Notes: a model not told the origin generated them from the letters alone. A DNA stretch of 64,000 nt from Viola odorata (GCA_963691705.1 OY829539.1:11906501-11970500); one strand, 5' to 3'. Counted from the first letter of the stretch, positions 20,391 through 33,185 are shown. Translations and numbers: made by a program.

Positions 20391-23300
20391 CTATCTCAAG
20401 CTCATCACTGGCCATGGATTCAACCCAGCTGCAGGCAACAAAGGTCGAACAATGGGGACTCGTCGCACAACTGAAAATGCTTCATTAAGGCGTGCAGCAC
20501 GACTCATGACCTGAGATGCCTTCTGCAGAGTAAACAAAAAAACATGAAACTCCATGTTTAACATGAATGTAATATATGTCAGCTGCAATAAGCTATTGTT
20601 TCCACTAATAACAATGATAAAGGAAAGCATGTACAAGTTGGAGAGTACTTGAAATTTCAATTATTCGCCATGGTTAAAAAGAAACAAACCTATGCGTCAA
20701 GGGAAACTCAAACATTCTTCTTACAGGAACTAGTTTAATCTTATCAATAAAAAACTACTAAAAATCAGAATGCAATGTGGAGACAGAGAAATACAAGACC
20801 TTAGCGATATGATTTGTGCTGTGACATAAAATTGGTTCCATGTGTAGTATTAGACATGTGCACGTGACATTCTAATATGAAAATAAATTTAATATGTGAC
20901 GTTCAAATAAAATGGGCCCAGATTTAAAATAAAGATGTCGCATCTAACTCAGGAAGTCTTCTGTTTTCTACTTTCTTTTGGATAAATGCCATCATGCTGA
21001 TATGAGAGCAGCCAATAATATATGAAGTGAACTCCATTAGAGGAAAACGCAACTGAAGTAAAATAAAAAAAAGCTGATTTTGTAATGAATGGAAATCTTG
21101 TAGACTGAAACAAATTTACGAATAAGAAGTGAAATGAAGCTAGATGATTAAGCCACATGCAACCTATAGTTAGGAAAGGTAAACTAAGCTACCATAATAA
21201 TCACAAGTAATATAAAGGCATGTTATCATCCTGTGCAATTTCACTCAGAAAAACATATGCCTCATTTCAGAAAACCTGTAAGTATATACAAAAACTAAGC
21301 TGCCAGCAAAATCCCAGGTCCTCGGTCACCATTTACGAAAAATAAGACAACAAATGGTGAGAGGAAAAGAACAAAATCCAGCCATGGATCTTCCTTTAGT
21401 GAAGTTTTATGTTTGACACGTGAAGACATTCCTCACATTGTTGCATCAGACCCTTAGCATGTTTCGGCAAGATATGAGCAATACATTCCACTAACAAAAT
21501 GGTTTGTTTTTTCACCTGAGCTTTTTTCTCTTGGGTTATTTCAAGTCTCATCTATGAATGGAACAACAAACCAGCGAGCCTCTAGTACAATGCAAAGCCA
21601 CCTATGAAAATGACTAACCTAGGCATCGCTTGCTTATAATATAAGTTGACATCTATCAATCTTTGTTTTATTTAAAACAATTACACATCTCGCAATTGCT
21701 TAATTATAAGATAGAACAAATGCGCATCAAAGCTCATTGATAACTTTCCTAGTTTTTTTTCAACTCATGCCAAAAAAAAAAGCTGAATCTAAAACATAAC
21801 TTCTGATTTCACTGAGAAAAATGCAATGAAAATAAATGTCACTGTGAAGAAGGTAAAGGAAACTATTCAAGAAGCCATACGCACCTAGCAAGAACATGAG
21901 AGAGACAGAAGTAGGGAAGACAGAATATAAAAAAAAATAGGAGGGGAATAAAGAAATGGGAGAGGTGGAGGTGTAGGAAGATGGTTAGAGAGAAGAGTGG
22001 GTCAGTGAGGGAAGCACAGGAGTGAAACAAGCAGCAAGAGTTTTGTTAGCATGATGATTCTTCAACTTTTTCCCCCTTAAACAAGGAATACAAGCACACC
22101 AAGGCTTCAGCACATGAAATGACCGAAGATTCATCACCAATGTCTTCAGCTTCATTGGAACTGACATTCATTTTGGTGTCAGGTTTAACAATTGAACTGC
22201 CAGTTTGTGCCAGTTCTTATAACTATGAATGAATGGCCCAATTCTAATTCATAAACTTAAACCACCAAAAAGCTACCAAAATCCCACAGAAGCAGTCCAA
22301 GATCCCAAAGAATATAACAAAGGTCTTAAAGAGTAAGAGAGTCTAGGATCTGGAGTGGGCAATTCCTTTAGTGCGACTTTAAGAGCCCTAACATTAGCTC
22401 ATCCCTGCCAACTAAAAAATCTTTGATGAACAAATCATCAAAAGGCACCAGATGTAGGGTTTCCAAAAGGCTCCAGGAGCTTGGAAACCAACCTGATAAA
22501 TTGACTAGTAACAAGAAGTCTACAGTGGGGATGATAAAGGTCCAAAAATCAAACCAGTCAAACCCACCAGAATGATTAAACTCTTTCAAAAGTAAGGTTA
22601 CATTGCAATAGAAGCATTTTGGCCATAATGAGCCTAGGACCTAAGACCAAAACTCCATGCAAATAATTATGTTCCTGAACTCTCATGCTGTATTTCCATT
22701 ACTAGTACTACTATAAATTAAAGACTAATTATAATGAGGAGCCAGCACTTCTTCAAGCTTCAAACACAGGATGAAAGGAAAAGGAAGAGCGATAGAGAAA
22801 TATGCAAGACTGTAAACATGTATTTCCATCACTTCTACCCTTGCATATAATGTAACAGGTGAAACTATACACATACATATAGGGAAAATGTAATAGAAAA
22901 TATGTGGCAATAAAACTCAGCACAAAATTAGCTTCAATAACTAAAAGATAAACCCCGAACAACAGTTTAACAATTATCTTTACAAAACTAACCACATCAT
23001 GAGCAATTGAAGTTGAAAAAATTGAACAAACCCAATAACTGACCTTCTCATCCATGGTAACCTTAACTTGCAAGGTCCTAGTCTTCTGCTTCATCCTGTA
23101 CAACCTCCGTCCCAAGATAACAAATCCCACCACAGCTGCAGCCATAGAGAAAGACCAAACAGGACTAGCTCTAAAAAGACAGTACCTCAACACCTCAAAA
23201 GGGATCTTCCACCAGACCACCTTCCTCCTATCCTCCCCCTCACCACCACTACAACCACCCAGTCTCTCCTCCTCCACTGCAGCAACAACAACACTCAAAT

Positions 23301-23952
23301 TATCCTCTTTCGAGCCATTTCCACCTTCCAATTCACTCGGAACCTCACTCCCAACATTCACCTTCCTAGAATCACAAAAACCCAAGCCGCCATCCCCGCC
23401 AGAATCTAACCAGAGCTTAGGACCCAAATCATTATCCTTTCCATGAGTTTCTCCACACCCTTCAAAGTCCACATGGCTCTGTAAATTTTCTTCAAAACCC
23501 ATTTCATTCTTCCCTCTAATGTCCCCAGAATTACACTCAGATGACTCAAAATTCTCATTTTCACCAACGCTTTCCCCAATCCCTTCCAGACCCGCATCAG
23601 TGTTCAGATTATCTACAAGCCCAACTTCAGATCGATCACTCCCGGAATCAGGCCACAGTTCGCCAGAATTCCTCCTCCGGAACCTAGTCTCGGACCCCGG
23701 GTCAATCCAACTGGGATTATCAGACTCGACAGACCCCTCTTCCTCACTAGCATCAACAACAGCAGGTTTAGAATACCTATTATCATTATCAATAGAGAAG
23801 TAATCTAACCTTATCATTCCCTCAGAGTCGGCCACAATCCCCTCGAAGCTATGCGACTTCTCCACCGAGTTGGGCGGATTAACCGCGTCGAAGTCCGAGT
23901 TGGGAAGGATTTCCCAGTCCTGAAAGTCGCTCACAGCAGCGTCTCCTTCCAT
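20391..23952 (-). CDS. Two-exon gene: acidic single-pass membrane protein with candidate ATG8-interacting motif
   Basis: Exon 1 is 23952-23044 (303 codons, phase 0), ending at donor GAGAAG|GTCAGT. Exon 2 is 20522-20391 (43 codons plus stop), starting after CTCTGCAG|AAGGCA. The predicted protein is 346 residues. Residues 1-240 are acidic and Ser/Gly-rich. An aromatic tract (VVWWKIPFEVLRYCLF) leads to a transmembrane segment at ~265-281, then a basic RRLYRMKQK stretch and a conserved-looking tail (SRAARLNEAFSVVRRVPIVRP). Residues 13-16, WEIL, preceded by QD, fit a W-x-x-L ATG8-binding motif. I recognise the tail as widespread in plants but cannot name the gene. The 2.5-kb intron could hide a small exon. 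Confidence 0.7.
20523..23043 (-). other. Large intron of the membrane-protein gene
   Basis: 2521 bp, GT...AG on the minus strand, AT-rich. No transposon ends or coding blocks were recognised. Exon 1 reads on for 97 codons into it, giving a false 399-residue frame. Confidence 0.6.
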
Positions 23953-24374
23953 TTGACGATGATTCCAATGATGGGTTCTCTTCCTATTTGGAGGAAATTA
24001 AAGGAATAAAAAGGAAAAAAGGAAAACTAAAGAAGATGAAAGGTAGCCTTGAAAAGGAAGGAAGGAAACCATACGAGAGGGAGAGAGAGAGGGAGAGAGA
24101 GGTATGTTGTGGAAGGAGAATCATCAATTATTCTACTAATTTGTAGCGAAGGTGGTTCGGTATTAATGGGTAGTAGTAGTTCTGCCCACACACACTCACT
24201 GCTCTAAGGGCGAAGCGCAGCTGGTTGGTCCATCTAGTTCGAGAGCTTCAAATCCTCATCACCCGTTTTAATGACTCTACTCTCTCCATGGTCAATTCCT
24301 CCCTAACTATTATTTCGGCTTTATCCCTAGATTTTATTTATGCACGTGAGGTTGTCCTACCAGGATGCTTCAAT
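23953..24374 (-). promoter_or_regulatory. Promoter/5' UTR region of the membrane-protein gene
   Basis: Contains a GA/CT-rich microsatellite at 24075-24102 (GAGAGGGAGAGAGAGAGG), common near plant transcription starts. No clear TATA box. It is bounded on the right by the B array at 24375. Confidence 0.45.
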
Positions 24375-24488
24375 TGTTAATACCCGAATTTTGACGTCAT
24401 TTTTAATTAAATTTAACATTTTTATTTTTTACTTAATTTACTGTCATTTTTAATTAATTTACTGTCGTTAATATTTTTAAATTCTCAT
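24375..24488 (+). repeat. Head of LTR1 of array B (114 bp)
   Basis: TGTTAATACCCGAATTTTGACG matches the first ~114 bp of LTR2 and LTR3, through AAATTCTCAT. It is then fused to 3' UTR sequence (GTCAAACGCTTATCC, compare 50218). The two parents share AT at the joint, a short microhomology. Confidence 0.85.
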
Positions 24489-24639
24489 GTCAAACGCTTA
24501 TCCCCCCAGTGTGGCCGTCATTTACATTTTCGTAAAATTACCTTCCATTCTTGTCAAAGTAGTCGTCATTTACATTTTTTGCCACTTATGTTTCTCTCGA
24601 TATCCGAATAGATCTAAGTTTATACCTTTGCAGGACATC

Positions 24640-25865
24640 CGATCAAAACCTTTCTCCTCCCAGAGTGACAGCAACGAATCTATCTCCTCCCAAAGTGACA
24701 TCAAAAGATTACCTCCTCCTAGAGTGACAGCATCAATTTCCTCATCAACGAATAACGTCATCAAAACTACCTCCTTCCAGAGTGACATCAACAAACCTAT
24801 CTCCTCCCAGAGTGACATCAACCAACTATCTCCTCCTAGAGTGACACCAACGAATAACGTCATCGAAACTACCTCCTCCTAGAGTGACATCAACAAACCT
24901 ATCTCCTCCCAGAGTGACATCGACGAACCTACCTCCTCCCGGAGTGACAGCAACAATCTATCTCCTCCTAGAGTGACATCTACAACAATATCTCCTCCTA
25001 GAGTGACATCGACGAACCTACCTCCTCCCAGAGTGACGACAATAATATATCTCCTCCCAGACTGATATCTACAACAATGTCTCCTCCCAGAGTGACATCT
25101 ACAACGATATCTCCTCCCAGAGTGACATCAACGAACCTACCTCCTCCCAGAGTGACAGCAACGAATCTATCTCCTTCTAGAGTGACATCCACAGATCAGC
25201 TCCTCCCAGAGTGATAGCATCAATTTCCCCATCACCGAATAACACCAATCAACAATCTATCTCCTCCCAGAGTGACGTCAACTTGCCTCCTCCTAGAGTG
25301 ACCTCTAAAAATATACCGCCTCCCACAGTGACATCAACAACGTCTCCTCCCAGAGTGACATCTACGATATATCTCCTCCTAGAGTGACATCTACGATATA
25401 TCTCCTCCCAGAGTGACATCTACGACTTATCTCCTCCCAGAGTGACATCAACGAACTTATCTCCTCCCAGAGTAACAGCTACGACGTATCTCCTCCCAGA
25501 GTGACATGTACGACTTATCTCCTCCTAGAGTGACAACTACGATGTATCTCCTCCTAGAGTGACATCATCAACGATTATCTCCTCCCAGAGTGACATCTAC
25601 GACTTACCTCCTCCCAGAGTGACATTATCAAATTATACCTCCTCTTAGAGTGACATCGACAAATCCTCCTCCTAGAGTGACATCTATGACTTATCTCCTC
25701 CTAGAGTGACATTATCAAATTATATCTCCTCCTAGAGTGACATCAACAATATCTCCTCCCAGAGTGACGTCTACAACAATATCTCCTCCTAGAGTGACAT
25801 CGACCAACTATCTCCTCCCAGAGTGACATCAACGAATTATCCTCCTAGAGTGACATCATTACGGT
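24640..25865 (+). repeat. CTCCTCCYAGAGTGAC tandem array, copy 1
   Basis: About 50 imperfect units of ~20-30 bp, each with CTCCTCCCAGAGTGACATC or CTCCTCCTAGAGTGACATC and a short variable filler. Frames giving VTLGGD repeats on the minus strand are by-products. Confidence 0.9.
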
Positions 25866-25920
25866 GAGATTGAGGTAAGACCTGCTGTGTTGCCAAAATT
25901 CGGATATGTAGGGGCAACCG

Positions 25921-25969
25921 TCTTTACTGCTTATCAAATACTTCGATAAGACAGTAAAGAGGGGGCAAC
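25921..25969 (+). promoter_or_regulatory. Pre-PPT hairpin and PPT before LTR2
   Basis: CTTTACTG pairs with CAGTAAAG and inner TTATC pairs with GATAA. The PPT AAAGAGGGGG precedes CAAC and the LTR start at 25970. The same block occurs at 51560-51608. Confidence 0.85.
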
Positions 25970-26896
25970 TGTTGATACCCAAATTTTGACGCCATTTTTA
26001 ATTAAATTTAGCATTTCTGTTTTTTTACTTAACTTACTGTCATTTTTAATTAATTTACTGTTGTTAGTATTTTTAAATTCTCATCGCATTTTTATCATCG
26101 TCATTATCATGGTCAGCATTCGAAATCGCGCTTTTAATTTTTCGTCACATATTTTCATTATTATTTTTAGCCTTAAAAATCACATTTTTAATTATCCGTT
26201 AGTCAGTTGCTAGTTATTTCTTCGTTTTAGGTCATCGCATGAAATTTAGGATTTTTAGTATTTTATCACATTTTTAGCATTTTTATTTTTTATTATTATT
26301 TTTGTTCGAGCTTTTATTGGACCCGAGTAAGTTCGCTCGGACAATAGCTCTAACTCAGAATGTTTTCCATCAACTAGTTCCTACTCTTTTTTTCATTCAC
26401 ACCGACCAACAGCGTTTCGCGTATTTTTCATCATAACGTCATTTATTTTTCGTCCGAACATTTCATGTTTCCGAACGAGAAAATAAACAAGTTAAACGAA
26501 AAATTCTTGTCATTCGCTGTAGACAGTTAAACTCGCCTTATTTTTCTCTGCGCGCTGGCACTTTAAGCTCGAAAATTCAAAACGTTTGTTCGCGAAAATG
26601 GCTCGAGGCCATTTAAATAGACTTAAATGGCTATTTGATCATAACCTTTGATCTGGTTGACCAAGGAAAGTCAACCAGATCAACGATTGACAAATTAAAG
26701 GGCATGGTGCGCATGCACCGTGGACGTGGAGCAGTAGCGGAGCAGGCCACTGAGTAGCCTGCTCCCGTCGCTTCCTATCACTTCCAAGCCATCCCCTCAG
26801 CCCTAGCCTCGCCACCTTGCCTCCCCTAGCTCCGCCAGCACGACCGTCCGGCCACCACGCGCAGTACTCGCGCTTCAACGCTACGTGACTTCAGCC

Positions 26897-26906
26897 TATA
26901 AATACC
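26897..26906 (+). promoter_or_regulatory. TATA box in LTR2
   Basis: TATAAATACC, 927 bp into the LTR. The equivalent in LTR3 (52516) reads TATAGATACC, a change likely to weaken it. Confidence 0.65.
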
Positions 26907-27394
26907 AAGCCATTCCCTTCGTTAAAAACACACGAATTCACTCTAAGCATCCTTGCTTCTTCTCCCTCATTGATTGATAGCTCATGTAGAGCATCGATCG
27001 TCAAAGTTCAAATGTTTGCAGTAAGCTCTTTTTCAAGCTTTTTTTCTTTCATTTTCATGCGTTTTATTTTCTTTAATTCGTTTAGCATCATTTCGATCCA
27101 CATAAATTACTTGTTTTTATGCCACTAATTCACATGCATGCTGTAGATTAAATACATGCTTTTAATTTGCTAAATCGTTAGATAAATCATGCGAATTAAT
27201 TAGTTTTCGGTAATTACCATTTTTGTCATTTTTTCGAAATTAAACTCGGTACGATTTAAACTAAAATTTGAGGTTTGTATGGTCGAGAAGCCGTCGAGGA
27301 GACGGGCATCTCGGTACGAAGATTTTTTGAAATGACCACCTGTGGCCGGACCTTGGCGCCGACGACCAAGGAAGAAGAAGGTGAATAGTGGCAT

Positions 27395-27451
27395 GCGTGG
27401 GCTTAGCCCACGCGGAAGAAGGAGGAAAGGTGATGGGCCAAGCCCATCACC
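27395..27451 (+). repeat. Two perfect inverted repeats in LTR2 leader
   Basis: 27395-27413 has 9-base arms (GCGTGGGCT, 1-base centre). 27429-27451 has 10-base arms (GGTGATGGGC, CAA loop). They occupy the place of the palindromes in the A LTR (15949-16118) but with different sequence. LTR3 lacks them because of a deletion. Confidence 0.8.
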
Positions 27452-29092
27452 ATTATTTTTATTTCCTTGGGCCAGGCACTATTCCTCGCCCATTTCTTTG
27501 TTTTTTTCAAATTGGGCCCAACCCATCTTCATTTTTCCAAGACCTCGGATCGTGCTTTTCGTAAAATATTCGTATATTTAGCATGACTATTTTTTCGTAC
27601 CGTCACTTTAATTTTCTGTACCTATCAACTGTTTAAATTCTTTGCACTTTAATTTTCCGCAATTTACTTTCGGCAATTTAAATTCAATTTACCGCCTACA
27701 TGGTCGGTCGCAAATATCAACTGTTTTAAAATTCTGCAATATCAACTGCTTTAATTTTCTGCAATATCACCTGTTTAATTTCCGCAATATCAACTGTTTA
27801 ATTTTCTGCAAATCATCAATTGTTTAATTTTCTGCAAATCATCAACAGTTTAATTTTCTGCAAATCATTATCATTTAATTTTATGCAAATCATCATTTAA
27901 TTTTCTGCAAATCGTCAACTACTTAATTTCTAAAAATATCAAATCTTAAACTTTTCGTCAAATCATCATTTAAATTTTCACACTTATCAACTGTCATCAT
28001 TTAAATTTTCTGCACGTATCAAATCAGCATTTAAATTCTCGTATGCAAAAAATCATCATTAAATTCCCGCATACATCAAATCATCATTTATCTTCTGCAC
28101 TTATCAAATCATCATTTAATTTCTCGCACACGTCAAAATCATTTTTTAATTTTCTAATAAATATCAACTGATATTAAAATTCTCGCATTCATAAATTGCT
28201 TATTTATTTTTCGAGATATCACTAACACTATCACTTTGTAGGTTTAAAATTCAAGTTTCGCTCGAAAGTACGCCTTTCGTTCCCTTTTATTTATTCAATA
28301 CTTTTCTGTAAAATATCAATTGTACGCATGATATATAGAATTGCTAGAATTAAAATCAACCCACATGAACAACTTGTTTAAAGACTTGCTTACAATGCCA
28401 TGTTCATTTTATTTTAAATTCCGCTTATATTGACTGCATATACTTGGTGGCTTCGATCCCACATCAGTTTTATCATTTCAAAACCTCTCATTTAATTTGT
28501 ACTCTGTTAAGCTATCCCTGATAGAATCATGTAGTAATTAATTTAATCATGTATAGTCCGATGATGAAATAGAGGGCGCTCATTCGGTCTTACGGAAAAT
28601 TCAGTCCCATCACACTGCGGTTAGGAATAATCGATCGGTCTTGAAAAACGGTAACCCCGTCCGAAAGATTTTTAAAACAGTAACCCCGTCCAACGATTAA
28701 TTATTCCTGAACGGTCCCGATCATGGAAAAGACCAAAGTGACGATTCCTCTGAGGACCCCCTTTCAAAATGCATTTTATCAAACACTTTTTAAACACCTC
28801 TCTTATCAACCGGTAACCATTTTCGGATGTGACTCGGGTGCCTAACACCTTCCCGAGACCATAATACGACCCCGAACCTTTTGTCTAGGGTCCAGACCCC
28901 TTTTTTGTGCCTTTAGTTTTTTATTTATTTTATTTTTTTATGCCATGGCGATTAAGGTTCTCTAAACCTAGCGACAAAATTAGGGTGGCGACTTCATTGC
29001 ATGTTGCGAGGCGTCCTTTTACGCAGAGCATCGTAAGGTCTCAAATTCGTTGTATACTCGCGAACATCTTTATTTTCGGGGGCGCGACAGTT

Positions 29093-29112
29093 TGGCGACT
29101 TCACTAGGGAGC
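29093..29112 (+). promoter_or_regulatory. PBS of B internal region
   Basis: TGGCGACTTCACTAGGGAGC, three bases after LTR2; tRNA-Arg type like that of A, with an A where A-element has G. Confidence 0.75.
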
Positions 29113-29631
29113 TTAGGGTCAGAGCCGATTTTATTTTTTAGAGGTGTTTTATTTGTCTATTTACCTGCTTTGATAAATTGCTGATCTGTTCATTTATTCG
29201 CTTTATCAATTGTCATATGCATTTCATAGTGCCCTACACCACAGGGATAATTACCAAATTAGGAGGGTAGTAGTGACGCCCTAGGACACATGTCCTGGGT
29301 AGTGTTTACCAATCCCAACTCGGATGAACCCCTAAAGATAGTCGAAAGGTTACACGATTTCACAAGGAATCGGGACACTAGACAACACTTTAGGAACCTT
29401 TTCATGGTATCATCCGGGAACCGTTCAAGCCAGTTAGAAAAGTCAGAATCAGAACCCCAGCACGTGCATCATGATTATATCTGCTTTGTCATGGCTCTAT
29501 TTGTCTTGTTGCCATGATTTTCATTTTTCGTAAATTCTCTGTTATACGAACTGTAAATTTCTTACACATGCAGGTTACTTCGTATTTAAAATTTTATTTC
29601 TGTCCCACAGGACCCGTTTTGCTCATTCGAT
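29113..29631 (+). other. 5' leader of B
   Basis: Non-coding leader. A 75-codon frame at 29290-29517 recurs at 53473 but has no counterpart in A. An ACATGCAG acceptor-like word near 29566-29573 precedes ORF1. Confidence 0.5.
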
Positions 29632-31361
29632 ATGTCGGCACCTACACTACTTTCACTTGATATTTTCGGGGGACGAAGTTTCGACGATCAGGCCGCACGA
29701 GGAGACCTGTTGGAACATGGGTTTACCCCTAACATCACCACTAAGGTCAAAGTGGAAATCGTAGACTTTGACTTAACTAGGATTCGGAAGTTGAGAAATG
29801 AGTTGATTGAAGACGAGGAGACACAGTTTGAGGGTAGTTATGGAGAGCTACTGACCCTAGTTGACGTGAAGACTGATTGGGGTTGCATCCGGGCAGCCCT
29901 AAAATTCTAGGATACCTATTATCGGTGCTTCTCTTTCGACAAAGGGGTAGGCTTAACTCCCACACTAGAGGAGTACTCAGCTCTGATGTGCTTCACATCT
30001 CCTATATCGCCCATATACCAGAATGTTCGGCTCGACTCCTCGAGTGTCAAAATAAGGCTCAATAAGTTGTTAGGAATCACTACTCGCGTCAGAGAAGGTG
30101 ACTACTTCTGGTGTTGGTCAGATATTGAGGCACGGTTTCAGTTGTCCAACGGAAAAAAAAATGCTTAAGGATCCTGGCTTTCGCTATCGTAGGATTCGTC
30201 CTTTTTCCGAAAATGAAGAACGCCATCGATTTTGCAGCAGCCAACATCTTTTACGAGATGGAGGCAAATACCATCAATCCTACAACAACCATCTTGGACG
30301 AGACTTTTCGCTCTCTGGACTCTTATCGAATGAGAGGTAAAGGGAGACTCACCTGTTGCACCCAGTTGTTAACAGTATGGTTAGTCAGCCACTTCAAACA
30401 GACTCCAGATCAGTCCATTTTCTTTGCGAACTACATAAGATCGTGCCCTTTACTCAGGGTTATCAACGCAACGACCACAAATAAATGGGAGATGGAGCGT
30501 AAAGAGGTCTGGATCGACAGATTTATCAACCTCTCGGAAGAAGAATTCAGTTGGCACGCCAAGTGGCTGCAGATCTCCAATCCCATCGTCTGCTGCGGAC
30601 CCCTACCTTGGGCTCCTTTGATCGGAGCATGGGGGTGCGCTCACTATTGCCTCACCCTCGTCCTCAGACAGTTCTGCATCACGCAGGTAATCCCCATGAC
30701 ATTCAGCATGACAAGGTCAAACCTGCCCCATACCGTGGAAAATTAGAACATTCAGCTGTACGTCCAAGACTGGGCCTGCCCCTTTTGCCTTAAGGGACGC
30801 ATCACCCCTGCGGCAACGATACCGGAATATGCACAATGGAGGTTAAGACGAGTTAACGGCAATGTCTTACCTCACCCGAAAAATCAGAAACCAATGGAAG
30901 AAGAAGGGGAATCTCAAGTGAGCGAAGGAATGGATGTCATAGCTTACGCTCAAGTGGTGGAACAGATGCGAGCAGCGCAAGAAGAACGAGATCAGATGAC
31001 AGAGGAAAGGGATATGGCCGAAGCCTATCAATGTGGCCTAAAAGTCCAGATGAATGAGTTGGAAAGACGTAGCAAGGACGTTATCCGCATACAAGCAGTA
31101 AAGCAAAAAGTGGCCCTCAGGGACTTTAAGGAACGCTTGAACAGCGAAATCCGCAAGAAAGAAGCATCCAGTACCATAATTGAAGACAAGAATTCGGCGA
31201 TAAGGGTTTTGACTACTCGCGCAGACTTGGGGGATAGAAAGAGCCAGGCACTGCAAAGCCGAATTACAGCTTTAGAGGCCGAGATAGAAATGCAAAAAGG
31301 AGAGATGGCCTCGATGGAATACCTTTTGCAGGAGCAAGAGAATTCCGACTTCCAGGGTTGA
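29632..31361 (+). pseudogene. ORF1 of B (full-length copy): DUF7745-like plus coiled coil
   Basis: Same protein as in A: LSLDIFGGRSFDDQAARGDLL at the start, RFINLSEEE and WHAKWLQ in the middle, GPLPWAPLIGA, then a heptad-rich tail (SRITALEAEIEMQKGE). Roughly 575 residues when read through its breaks. The breaks are TAG at 29908-29910 (TGG in the second B copy), a shift in a run of nine A's near 30152-30160, and TAG near 30744-30746. Extra ORFs upstream of gag are known in Ogre elements, with no assigned function. The coiled coil suggests self-assembly or Gag contact; that is inference. Confidence 0.75.
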
Positions 31362-32150
31362 CACCTTCACCAGAAGACTAGAATATCGACAAACCTTTCT
31401 TTTTTTCATGTAACTAGGATCCCTGATTTCATCCACTTAGCCATTTTTGATGAATTTAGGTAGTTGGCAAGTTTACCATATTTTGTAAACACCTTTTCAA
31501 TAAAATCGTACTCTTTCGGATGTTTGTTAAAAGCGCCTCAACTTTCTATATCAATTGTCCATCCAATACAACTCAAAAAACCATCGCAAAGAGAAAAGAG
31601 AAAATCCCTCCGGGATTAACACAATCGTCTATCCAAAATTCTGGAAAAAAAAATCCTACCGAATACCCGAAACATCCGAGCATTGTTCACTCATGGCCAT
31701 GTCCTCCTTGCTCATCACAAACTCCAAATACAGGGTATAGATCATCACCCCCCTCCTTGGATGGGTTCACCAGGCATCAGGCCTTGCATCGTTTGAAAGC
31801 ATAATGTAAAAGAGATCTTCCTAGCACGATGACATTGGTTCCCCCTACTGATTTGGGTTTCGCAGATAGCGTCTCCGATTGCTTCACATCGTTGGAATGA
31901 ATAGAGGCTTCCTTCGTATTTTGTCAATAACCGGGATATCTCGCCTATCCGACCGCCCTGAAAATATCAAGTGAAAGTGTAGCCGGAAAAGTGAATGAGC
32001 AACGTGGAGGCCTCGGGATTGCACATCACTTGTGTATCCTCACTTGTACTTACTCTTTTCTGTATTTTTCCTTTTTTCAGGTTCACGATAGCTCCTCGAA
32101 AGAAAGCTACTTCGCACAGGCTCCCCATAACTAGACTTCAAAAATGAAAA
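31362..32150 (+). other. Spacer between ORF1 and gag (B)
   Basis: No gene. It shares short blocks with A at 9148-9290 but lacks the satellite array of A. Confidence 0.55.
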
Positions 32151-33185
32151 ATGACTGAACAGGCTAAGGCCGATGAAGTACTAACAGCCATAATCGTAGA
32201 GCTAGAGGAACAAGTTAGGATTACTACAGAAAGGGCCGCCAGGGCTGAAAAGGAAAGAGATGAAGCTATCACCGAATTCCCACCGGGTTTTTATCCCACC
32301 CAAACAGTAGGACCTCCCTCTTCGCTCGCCGTCGCAGGACCTTCAGTACCTCCGCCACTTTCTGGCCCCGTGGGCTAGTGGAGATGGGTTAGTCCCTTCA
32401 TTGTACCCACCACTGCAAATCCTATGGTTAATACGGGTGAAGAGATTGCCACGTCACTTCAGCGCTTTCAACCAACCCTGCTGTGGACTCCTACAAGAGT
32501 CAGGCCCACCTAGAGACCTCGTATCTCCCTCCCCTTCCTCCAAGCACAGTTCCCGGACATGTGGGGATTCAGCCTCCTACTTTCAACCCAGCGCAACCTC
32601 AGTTCTCGTCAGAACCTCTACTACCCTTCGGTTCTAACCCCATTATGGCCGAGAAATTGAAAAGTGACAGACTGAATCTGCTCGAAGAAAGACTCCGAGC
32701 GATTGAAGGGGCTAATCCATTTGACCCTACTGGTCCCGTCGATATGTGTATGGTCCCCGGGATCGTTATACCACCAAAGTACAAGATCCCCGACTTCGAA
32801 AAGTATACTGGGTAGAGTGCCCAAAGACCCATCTCAGAGCATATTGCAACAAGATGGCAGAGATGATCCACAACGAGTCATTGTTGATTCATCTATTCCG
32901 AGAAATCTTAACCAAGCACGCCCTAACTTGGTATATGGGTCTAGATAGAGCCAGGATCAGGACATGGAGAGACCTGTCCGATGCCTTCTACAGACAATAT
33001 AAATTCAACATGGAGGTAGCTCCCGATCGCGCCGACCTGCAAAATTTGGAAAAGAAAATTGGCGAGTCTGTGAAGACCTATGCTCAGAGATGGAGAGAGT
33101 TGGCTTCCAGAATCTCTCCTCCTTTAAGCGACAAGGAACTCTTGTCGATTTTTTTGCACACCTTCAAAGCTCCCTACTACACCTA
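32151..33185 (+). pseudogene. Gag of B, N-terminal part up to the nested insertion
   Basis: The N-terminus is heptad-rich (VELEEQVRITTERAARAEKERD), then Pro-rich, then a Retrotrans_gag capsid region (PDFEKYTG, ALTWYMGLDRARIRTWRDL, YAQRWRELASRI). Three reading frames are used in turn (from 32151, 32483 and 32746), so at least two indels have broken it. It is interrupted after ACCTA at 33181-33185 by element G and resumes in the same frame at 40957. Confidence 0.8.

Larger units (their letters stand above)
25970..29089 (+). repeat. LTR2 of array B (3120 bp), full length
   Basis: Starts TGTTGATACCC after a PPT and ends GGCGCGACA before a PBS, so it acts as both a 3' and a 5' LTR. It contains a TATA box at 26897, a palindromic block at 27395-27451 and TTTAATTTTCTGCAAATCATCA repeats at 27620-28160. 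Confidence 0.9.

Noticed and set aside
22753..23043. Extension of exon 1 to a 399-residue unspliced protein
   Set aside because: A good donor (GAGAAG|GTCAGT) and phase-matched downstream exon fit better; the extension is hydrophobic, intron-like AT-rich sequence.
23054..23446. Plus-strand frames opposite exon 1
   Set aside because: Antisense shadows of the acidic coding exon; Pro/Ser-rich with no recognisable domain.
24570..25192. Minus-strand frames with VTLGGD repeats (also 50667-50861)
   Set aside because: Direct translation of the CTCCTCCYAGAGTGAC array; repeat-driven, not genes.
29290..29517. 75-codon frame repeated at 53473-53700
   Set aside because: Its conservation is explained by the recent duplication of B; the related leader in A has no equivalent frame.
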